27,066 bases of DNA from a virus: positions 1-27,066 of the IMG/VR virus record IMGVR_UViG_3300017987_000308; one strand, written 5' to 3'. This document shows, one piece after another, positions 21,272-27,066 of the stretch. The notes below the pieces were generated by a model. The model saw only the letters and a list, made by a program, of their open reading frames with translations, searched no databases and was not told where the DNA came from. Positions within the stretch are counted from its first letter, which is position 1. Every line of letters begins with the position of its first letter. Position numbers and translations under genes: made by a program.

Positions 21272-21463
21272 TTGTCGGAAAAGTCAGAGTCCGAACTGCT
21301 GCTTGATTCATTGACAGGCTACCTCGAAGAGACCGTCAAAGAGCGGTTCTACGGAGAGGTAGTCTTGACGTTTAGGGACGGTCGCTTGTGTGTCTTCAAG
21401 AAGACAGAAACACACACGGCTGAGTCACTCTTAGAGAGCGGAAGAACCGCAGAGGAGAAATAA
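21272..21463 (+). CDS. Small DUF2292-like protein
   Basis: 63 residues from TTG 21272, with GAGGAAG about 5 bases upstream; no in-frame ATG lies near. LLLDSLTGYLEETVKERFYG followed by EVVLTFRDGRLCVFKKTET resembles the small 'helix then yG.v.i...dGk...i' pattern of DUF2292-type proteins. It lies between the tube terminator and the tail chaperone gene. Function unknown; it would be made from read-through or an unseen promoter. Confidence 0.52.
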   Translation: MSEKSESELLLDSLTGYLEETVKERFYGEVVLTFRDGRLCVFKKTETHTAESLLESGRTAEEK

Positions 21464-21464
21464 C

Positions 21465-21893
21465 GTGTCAGAAGAACTCGGAAAACGAGTCAAGGTCATC
21501 GAGACCAGTCGCGGTAACAAGTTTACCATGAAGCGCCCTACTCTTGGGGATGATATCGAGATCAACGTCACTTTGTTGAAACTGCTTCGTGGTTTGGAGG
21601 TCGAAGACATTCCAAGTTATGTCGCAGAACCGGCGATCATCGTAGCCACCTTGAACACTGTGGTTATCGAGCCTGAAGAGATCGTGTTTAGTGACGCGAC
21701 GGACCCCGAAGACTACGAGGAGATGGTCGAGATCTTCAAGAAATACAAAGAGTGGATCGAATTTTTTCGTTCAAGCGGTGGCAACACCGCACAAGATAAC
21801 GGAACTGGCAAGAGCGAACCACAAGAAGACCTCGTACTGGATAAGGGAACATTACCGAGTTCTTCCGACAGACCCGAGGTACTTAGCACTTGA
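21465..21893 (+). CDS. Tail assembly chaperone, short form (G-like)
   Basis: 142 residues from GTG 21465, one base after the previous stop. ETSRGNKFTMKRPTLGDDIE, a helical middle and KKYKEWIEFFRSSGGNT fit the gpG class: a protein coded between the tube and tape measure genes that keeps the tape measure soluble during tail assembly. After about residue 102 the frame becomes low-complexity polar sequence, because it overlaps the coding frame of the frameshift extension. Confidence 0.75.
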   Translation: MSEELGKRVKVIETSRGNKFTMKRPTLGDDIEINVTLLKLLRGLEVEDIPSYVAEPAIIVATLNTVVIEPEEIVFSDATDPEDYEEMVEIFKKYKEWIEFFRSSGGNTAQDNGTGKSEPQEDLVLDKGTLPSSSDRPEVLST

Positions 21894-22077
21894 AGGCTGG
21901 CAGATAGACCTTGAGTATCAGATGTGGTTGCTCAACCAAGAACGGTCAGGAAACGGGATCAGTAGTACATACACTACGGACATGGACCTTTCTGAAGCCC
22001 GTGAGTGGGATGAGGATGATTGGGAGTCTATCGAAGAGTCTTTGCTAGGGATGGACGAAGAGGATAACGAGGGATAG
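21465..22077 (+). CDS. Tail assembly chaperone, frameshifted long form (G-T-like)
   Basis: An open frame without its own good start (21769-22077) overlaps the 3' end of the short chaperone in the +1/-2 frame and ends 2 bases before the tape measure ATG. It codes for a folded-looking extension (SYWIREHYRVLPTDPRYLALEGW, then a very acidic tail DEDDWESIEESLLGMDEEDN). This is the gpG-gpGT arrangement known for lambda (-1) and Mu (-2), where a small fraction of ribosomes shift to make a G-T fusion. Shifting at the T-run 21762-21767 would give about 203 residues. The shift direction (-2 or +1) follows from the frames; the exact site is inferred. Confidence 0.68.
21762..21768 (+). other. Candidate slippery site for the chaperone frameshift
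   Basis: TTTTTTC, read as TTT TTT CGT in the chaperone frame. After Phe-Phe, a -2 slip on the T-run, or a +1 slip of tRNA-Phe from UUU to UUC, both continue as GTT CAA in the frame that reaches 22077. It is the only homopolymer-like slippery run in the overlap region. Confidence 0.5.
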
Positions 22078-22079
22078 CT

Positions 22080-24137
22080 ATGGCTTTTGGAGACGTAAAA
22101 GAAACCTTTCTCCGCTTTGTTGCTGAGTTCAGTGGCGAAGAGCTTGAGGAAGGTGTAGCCGAGTCTGCGAAGAAGGCAAATGCTGCGATCCAGAGGGAAC
22201 GCGAAAAGGGAGCTGTAGATATCGCTCGTTTGGAAGCGCGGTTGGCGAAAGAGACCAGTCAGAACCAGCGGCGTCTTCTCGAAAAGAACATCGAGTATAC
22301 GCGAGCCTTGTACGAACGGGCTATGCGTGAAAACAACGCGGAGCTGCTTGCACAGGCCAGACGAAATATCTCAGCCTTGGAAGACGACTACGCTAACCTC
22401 AGAAAGCGTGAGGCGGCAGATGAACGTGCCCGAAGATGGGGCGGCATGGCTTCAACTGGTATGCGTCGTGGTGGTATGGCTATCGCCGGTGCGACTATGG
22501 GTCGTTTTGTCATGGGTGCCCGTTCTGGTTTCTCTGAGTTTGAGCAGAATGAGATTGTCGGTGCGGCTCTTTCTCGTCGTCTTAGGGCACGCGGAAACGT
22601 TACTGAAGTGGTTCGAGGTGCGGCTCAGTACGGCAACGTCTCTGTAGCGGAGGCGATGCGCCTTGGAGGGGTCTTAGAGGGTGCTGGCGGGGCAGGCACG
22701 TTTTCTTTCGGGGCACTTAAAGGTGGTATTCGTACTAGTCGTATGCTTGGTGTAGACCGTGGTCAGCTACTTGGAGCGATGGGAACCATCGGGCGTACTG
22801 GTGCCGGTGGAGCAGAAGGTGCCTTGAGTAAGATCGTCCACCTGTTAGAGGTAGCAGGAAAGGAGACCAAGGCAAGTGCTGCGGAACAGATCGCAGCTTT
22901 GGAATCTCTGGTTACGATCAACTCTTCCATGCGGCTTGAGATGGGTGGTGAGTCAAAAGGACTCATGGCCGATATGTTAGGTCGGTTAGGGAAGCAGTAT
23001 GCGGGTCTCGCCGGTAGTCGCGGGGCCGCGTTTCTTAGTCGCGTAGGTCAAGGGATCATGAAGGGTGGTCCCATGATGGAATCAGCGATGTTCCAGTACG
23101 GTGGAGTGACAGATGTCTATGAGCTTCAAACGGAGCTTGAAAAGGGTATCACCCCGAGAACGCTATACGCTCTTCAACAGATGGCACAAAAAGAGGGGAT
23201 CAAACCTACCGCATTGGCGTTGAAAGAGGAGTGGGGTACTGGTCTATCTCAAGGTGCGGCGTTCCTCAAAGACTTGGTTGGACGAAAGAGTACTGTGGAG
23301 GGTGGGATCGGCCGACTTACGGAGCCTGAGTACAAAAAGGCCAAAGAAAGCTTGGAGGCACTTGGTGGTGCTGGGGATGATCTTGAGAAAACTATGAGCG
23401 CAATGCAGCGTGCTTTCGAGGGTGTGGGTAAAGACCTTTGGGAGTCCGGTATCGTTCGTCGATATCGTGGCATGTTTGGGGACAAGGGTGGAGCGTACGC
23501 TACTGCTGCTGTTGGGGGTGCGGTTGGTATGGGCATGATGGCTACTTCTCAGAGCATCGGTACAGCGGTCGGTCTTTTTATTGCCAGTTCTGCGGGTGCT
23601 GCGGCTATCGCTGCTGCGGTTGGGGTTGCTGCTGTTGCGTGGACTGCCATGGAGTTTGGTAAGTATGCCAAAGCCCATGTCATGGAACAGGAAGCGTACG
23701 CACAACAGAAGAAAGTCGTAAACCGAGTACAGACAAAGCTTGACCAAAAACGACGTGAAGAAGATCCTATTATGGCTTTTCATATCGGAAGGGGTAGGAA
23801 CGCGTTCGGAACCGGGGTAAACGATAGGTCACGCTTCACTACTTTGGCAACCAACTTGGAATCGTCTCTGGGTTATCGTGGTATCGATAAGGGTGTGGGT
23901 AGGCGGGAGATGGGCGAGGTCATGGATATCGTCACGGAACAGACTGCCGCGAACTTGAACCAAGATATTATCGCTACTGCGATGAGCAAACTCACAAGTG
24001 AGTTGAGTAGCAGCAACGAAAAGTTTTCTAAGGATATCTCGGATACTTTCGAGAAGTACATCCAGAAGATCATCAACGAGCGTGTGAACAGTGGCCTGAA
24101 GCCCTATGGACCGTACGGTACGAAAGGTGATGACTAA
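22080..24137 (+). CDS. Tape measure protein
   Basis: 685 residues directly after the chaperone pair, the standard place for the tape measure. The N-terminal third is helical/coiled coil (AIQREREKGAVDIARLEARL, NNAELLAQARRNISALEDDY). The middle is Gly/Ala/Met-rich (GGMASTGMRRGGMAIAGATM). A long hydrophobic Gly/Ala region at about residues 470-525 (AVGLFIASSAGAAAIAAAVG) probably forms the membrane-inserting helices used in DNA ejection. At about 0.15 nm per residue the tail would be near 100 nm. GAGGG precedes the ATG. One-base overlap with the next gene. Confidence 0.85.
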   Translation: MAFGDVKETFLRFVAEFSGEELEEGVAESAKKANAAIQREREKGAVDIARLEARLAKETSQNQRRLLEKNIEYTRALYERAMRENNAELLAQARRNISALEDDYANLRKREAADERARRWGGMASTGMRRGGMAIAGATMGRFVMGARSGFSEFEQNEIVGAALSRRLRARGNVTEVVRGAAQYGNVSVAEAMRLGGVLEGAGGAGTFSFGALKGGIRTSRMLGVDRGQLLGAMGTIGRTGAGGAEGALSKIVHLLEVAGKETKASAAEQIAALESLVTINSSMRLEMGGESKGLMADMLGRLGKQYAGLAGSRGAAFLSRVGQGIMKGGPMMESAMFQYGGVTDVYELQTELEKGITPRTLYALQQMAQKEGIKPTALALKEEWGTGLSQGAAFLKDLVGRKSTVEGGIGRLTEPEYKKAKESLEALGGAGDDLEKTMSAMQRAFEGVGKDLWESGIVRRYRGMFGDKGGAYATAAVGGAVGMGMMATSQSIGTAVGLFIASSAGAAAIAAAVGVAAVAWTAMEFGKYAKAHVMEQEAYAQQKKVVNRVQTKLDQKRREEDPIMAFHIGRGRNAFGTGVNDRSRFTTLATNLESSLGYRGIDKGVGRREMGEVMDIVTEQTAANLNQDIIATAMSKLTSELSSSNEKFSKDISDTFEKYIQKIINERVNSGLKPYGPYGTKGDD

Positions 24138-25777
24138 TGGTTAGATCTGTACCAGTAGGTCGTCCACAAGCACGAGTATACTGGTCTTCTGTTTTGACCG
24201 GGAAAGACCGAGTCGATATCACGAACCTTGTTCTTCGCTTGCAGACAAACAAGAGTGTCGGTGCTCCCGGATCTTTTGCCCTCGATCTGTCTCCCCAAGA
24301 GACATCTCAGTTAGGAGGGCTTACTCCCTACGAAGCGATTGGTCCCAATGACTTTATCGAGATCCAGTTAGGGAGCGGTATGCCTAGAACCTCTATCTAT
24401 GGGGGCTTGAGAGGGACCGACCCACTGATCACAGTCTTTCGCGGATTTGTCGATAAAGTCGTAGAGAACCGTCAGTACGAAGGTGATGAGGTAGACGTTC
24501 AACATTCCGTCATGGGACGGGATATGTCGAAAGTACTCTTCTACACGGTACACCACTACTTTCGAGGTGACTCAGTTATTGCTCAGTCTCTTGGACTGGC
24601 TGGCGGTAACTCTTTTCTTGCCAAACTGGGAAGACAGCAGAGTGGTGGGTGGACGCTTGAAGATCTTATCAAGACCGTTGTGGACAACTTGAACAACGAC
24701 CAGACCGTGAAGATCAAGGGAAAACCACAACGGAGAATCGGTAACCTGTCCTTGTTGAACAGTAGACAGCCTCGTGTTCCCATCCTCGGTATCCAACTAT
24801 CGAATAACAGTGCGCTGACCAACTTCCGTTTCCAGTCCACGTTACTGAAGTACCAAGGCACACTTTGGGATTTTTTGAACACATGGGCAGGGTATCCATG
24901 GCATGAGATGGTGATTCAGGATTATCCTTCGTTCATCTATGGCTTTCCGGTTCTGTCAGTTCGTCCGACACCGTTTTTGTTTGGTGAGTTTTCACTGAAG
25001 CCGCAGTACAACCGTGCGTACAACGATGTTCAGGTGGGTGCTGACGATGTTGATCCTCGGTACAAAGTAACAACAATAGATAGCAATCTCATCCGTAGTT
25101 TTCAGATGGAGAGATCGGACGAAGATACGTACACGTACTTCTTGACCTCACCAGTCTTTTCCTTCACGGGGTACAACGCGAACGAGTCTCGACCCCTTAT
25201 GTTCAAAGACAACGCTCATATCAATGAGTATTTCTTGAAGTTGTACGGCTACCGTCCTGCCCAGTTCGAGACGTACTTCACCTTGAACGTTGGCGGGTCA
25301 GATGATCAGACAGATCCAGCAAAGAAGGCTCAGAGAGATGCCGATGTACGTACGTTAGGGGAACGATGCAAGCTGTTGAACGATATCGTGTCGGGGTGGA
25401 ACAGCCTGAACCCACTTCTCGAATCTGGTACTGCGATCTGTAGCCTCCATGAAGAGATACTTCCGGGACACTACGTGTCGATGCCTGAGACGTATGGTAA
25501 AGGTCAGATATCGAAAGGCCGGCTCAATACCGATAGTCAGGGTCGTGATCTCTATGTTCAAGGGGTATCACATAGTTGGGCTGCGTTTGGGGACAGCTAT
25601 ACGGAGTTGAGGTTGACTCGAGGTAACGGGTACTTGAACGCGATCAAAGATACTCCTTACCGTTTTGGGATACCAGACTCAAACGATCTCACGAACGCCA
25701 TAGACGAAATTTTTCTCAGGTACATCGATGCCGTGAACGAGTACAATAAGAACAATCCTGACAAGGGGGTACTCTGA
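24137..25777 (+). CDS. Baseplate hub protein (gp27/gpD-like)
   Basis: 546 residues. VDITNLVLRLQTNKSVGAPG, SFALDLSPQ, FIEIQLGSG and ITVFRGFVDKVVENRQYEGD form the opening beta-barrel of phage hub proteins, which begin with a layout of 'nSF.l.l' and '...G.v..v'. A long middle follows (LWDFLNTWAGYPWHEMVIQD, where such proteins carry 'llw.fl...') and then a second barrel (PGHYVSMPETYGKGQISKGR, YVQGVSHSW). Position between tape measure and OB-fold spike supports it. It would bind the end of the tube as a trimer. Confidence 0.75.
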   Translation: MVRSVPVGRPQARVYWSSVLTGKDRVDITNLVLRLQTNKSVGAPGSFALDLSPQETSQLGGLTPYEAIGPNDFIEIQLGSGMPRTSIYGGLRGTDPLITVFRGFVDKVVENRQYEGDEVDVQHSVMGRDMSKVLFYTVHHYFRGDSVIAQSLGLAGGNSFLAKLGRQQSGGWTLEDLIKTVVDNLNNDQTVKIKGKPQRRIGNLSLLNSRQPRVPILGIQLSNNSALTNFRFQSTLLKYQGTLWDFLNTWAGYPWHEMVIQDYPSFIYGFPVLSVRPTPFLFGEFSLKPQYNRAYNDVQVGADDVDPRYKVTTIDSNLIRSFQMERSDEDTYTYFLTSPVFSFTGYNANESRPLMFKDNAHINEYFLKLYGYRPAQFETYFTLNVGGSDDQTDPAKKAQRDADVRTLGERCKLLNDIVSGWNSLNPLLESGTAICSLHEEILPGHYVSMPETYGKGQISKGRLNTDSQGRDLYVQGVSHSWAAFGDSYTELRLTRGNGYLNAIKDTPYRFGIPDSNDLTNAIDEIFLRYIDAVNEYNKNNPDKGVL

Positions 25778-26700
25778 TGCCGGGTTGGTATCCACGCCCC
25801 AAAGATCTAAGCCTGTCTAATCCGAAGCCTCGGGTTTCCGGCATCTTGGCCGGTCTTGTAACCAAGGTTTTTCCTGAGACAGGGAAGGTTCGTGTTGAGT
25901 TTCGTGATACGGACGAGTACGTAGATGCAAAACTCATGTCGGACATCTCATCTTACGACTTCGGGAACATGAACATCCCGGAAGCGTACATAGCGAACAT
26001 GGATGGGAATACCGAGTGGCTTGACTCATCGGATCTGATCTCTGAAGGTGACTTTGTGAACTGGGCACTTGTTGCCTTCATCAAAGATAACCCGTACGAT
26101 GCGGTCGTACTGGGGTTTTTCTTTCCTGAGACCTCGGCCCTGTTCTTCAACACCAACTCTTTGGTCCGTGGGAATACGAGTATCGTAGGGGGTTTTCGAG
26201 TTGAGCGACATACATCTGGATGGTACTGGCTTGCCGATAAGCTTGGTCACTTTGAGTGGGTACATCCAGCACTAAAGTTGAAGGTCGGACCAGACGAAAA
26301 CTTTTTTGATCCGAACGCCGCGTCCAGAGATCCAGAAAGGCCATTTCCATCTGATGCTGATGTTCAGGATCAGTACGGTAGTGCAACAGACAAAGTTGTT
26401 TACATAGACCATGAACTGTTCACGTTCAAAGCCAACAAGACGGAAGTACGCTTGACGATAAAGGACGCAAAAAAGCTGATCCTTGAATCATCTGGTGATA
26501 TAGAGGTTGGAAATCCCGGATCTCTTAGCGCGGTTGGTCGCATCGGAGATAAGGTAACTGTGGAACTTTCTGCCCAGCAAGTTGCAAACCTTGGTTTGAC
26601 TGCGGGTGGAGACAATGTGACCGCTCCTTCTCCTACCAACAAGGTTGCAGTAGAGGGTACGATCACAGAAGGAAGTGCGAAAGTAAAGGTAGGTAACTGA
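25777..26700 (+). CDS. Baseplate spike/OB-fold protein (gpV/gp5-like)
   Basis: 307 residues. RVSGILAGLVTKVFPETGKV followed by RVEFRDTDEYVDAKL is an OB-fold start typical of the gpV/gp45/gp5N baseplate proteins. FVNWALVAFIKDNPYDAVVL continues the barrel. From about 200 on, beta-strand repeats (YIDHELFTFKANKTEVRLTI, KKLILESSGDIEVG, VAVEGTITEGSAKVKVG) look like the start of a beta-helix needle or its cap. No lysozyme motif is seen. One-base overlaps on both sides. The downstream gene also belongs to the tail or baseplate. Confidence 0.72.
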   Translation: MPGWYPRPKDLSLSNPKPRVSGILAGLVTKVFPETGKVRVEFRDTDEYVDAKLMSDISSYDFGNMNIPEAYIANMDGNTEWLDSSDLISEGDFVNWALVAFIKDNPYDAVVLGFFFPETSALFFNTNSLVRGNTSIVGGFRVERHTSGWYWLADKLGHFEWVHPALKLKVGPDENFFDPNAASRDPERPFPSDADVQDQYGSATDKVVYIDHELFTFKANKTEVRLTIKDAKKLILESSGDIEVGNPGSLSAVGRIGDKVTVELSAQQVANLGLTAGGDNVTAPSPTNKVAVEGTITEGSAKVKVGN

Positions 26701-27066
26701 TGAGTGAGATTATTCCTACTCCCCAAAAGGACAGGACGTTCAACATCTCGTTGTATGACGGTACTAGACTGGTTGCTGCACATGTCCTGAACATCAACCC
26801 CGAGACGATAACATACGACAGTCCGTCTCGTACACTGGTTCATCGTACTGAGGGTGGTATCTACGCGGATGACTACGGCCTTGGTATCACTACCCTAAGT
26901 CTGAGTGGTATTACCGGATGGCACGCAAAGAGGGATATCGATGGGAAGTACCGGGATGGGTTCCAAGCCTATAAGCGGATCTACAAGGATATCTACCTAC
27001 AGTTCAAAAAGCTTTCTGAGGAAGCGAAGAAGAGCGGAAAGGTAGCCAAGGGGTTCAAGGTAAACG
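26700..27066 (+). CDS. Tail or baseplate protein, N-terminal part (3' end outside window)
   Basis: ATG 26700 overlaps the previous stop by one base (TGATG) and the frame is open to the last base: 122 codons. FNISLYDGTRLVAAHVLNIN, then PETITYDSPSRTLVHRTEGG, then GIYADDYGLGITTLSLSGIT resembles the N-terminal part of tail proteins that line the tube end (some carry a LysM domain later). TGWHAKRDIDGKYRDGFQAY and a Lys-rich helix follow. The family is suggested by pattern and position only; what follows is unseen. Confidence 0.6.
   Translation, partial: MSEIIPTPQKDRTFNISLYDGTRLVAAHVLNINPETITYDSPSRTLVHRTEGGIYADDYGLGITTLSLSGITGWHAKRDIDGKYRDGFQAYKRIYKDIYLQFKKLSEEAKKSGKVAKGFKVN

Overview
The window is a stretch of the late (structural) region of a tailed double-stranded DNA phage or prophage (Caudoviricetes). 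A tail sheath, tail tube, tape measure and baseplate hub and spike show a contractile-tailed (myovirus) particle. The portal, prohead protease and capsid genes are of HK97 type. The DNA is of balanced GC, densely packed, and almost every gene is on the + strand with ATGA, GTGA or TGATG overlaps. Shine-Dalgarno sites are AGGAG/GAGG-like, and the two promoters I can see look like bacterial sigma-70 promoters. The host cannot be named from the sequence. No tRNA, rRNA or CRISPR array was seen, and no stretch longer than 300 bases lacks a gene.

Layout. (1) 1-3646, head assembly: the C-terminal part of the portal protein, a HExxH zinc-metallopeptidase-like protein, a MuF-type minor head protein interrupted by an intein, and a small zinc-ribbon protein. 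(2) 3656-3762: a sigma-70-like promoter directly followed by a rho-independent terminator, so a small RNA or attenuated leader is possible. (3) 3778-7113, capsid: prohead protease, a small Ser/Thr/Gly-rich protein, a very acidic putative scaffold, the major capsid protein with an Ig/FN3-like domain near its C-terminus, and a strong terminator. (4) 7128-8299: SAP-domain protein and head-tail adaptor. (5) 8306-16892, an accessory appendage block: LamG-like protein, two carbohydrate-binding-module-like paralogues, Ig-like proteins, a coiled-coil membrane protein, an 863-residue fibre and several small proteins. (6) 16889-18998: neck and tail-completion genes. (7) 19013-21256: sheath, tube and terminator. 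(8) 21272-27066: tail assembly chaperones with a programmed frameshift, tape measure, baseplate hub, baseplate spike and the start of another tail or baseplate gene that runs off the right edge.

The most unusual object is the intein at 2225-3181 in the MuF gene. Its sense strand carries clear splicing blocks (Cys1, block B with TxxH, terminal His-Asn followed by Cys+1) but no recognisable endonuclease. The endonuclease is encoded on the OPPOSITE strand inside the intein (2381-3028, minus). It is a 215-residue protein with an N-terminal helix-turn-helix and a Vsr/EDxHD-like nuclease core, and it has its own Shine-Dalgarno and a promoter-like sequence. The sense frame stays open straight through it, codon-for-codon in register, so the intein precursor must carry about 190 residues of antisense-derived filler. 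The end of the endonuclease gene also overlaps the DNA coding for splicing block B. I know of no described intein with this architecture, and it is my main candidate for an undescribed system.

Other points to check: a 24-residue segment shared by the prohead protease and the major capsid N-arm (18 identities), the promoter-terminator pair at 3656-3762, a -2/+1 frameshift in the tail chaperone genes, and an abrupt codon-usage change inside the fibre gene.
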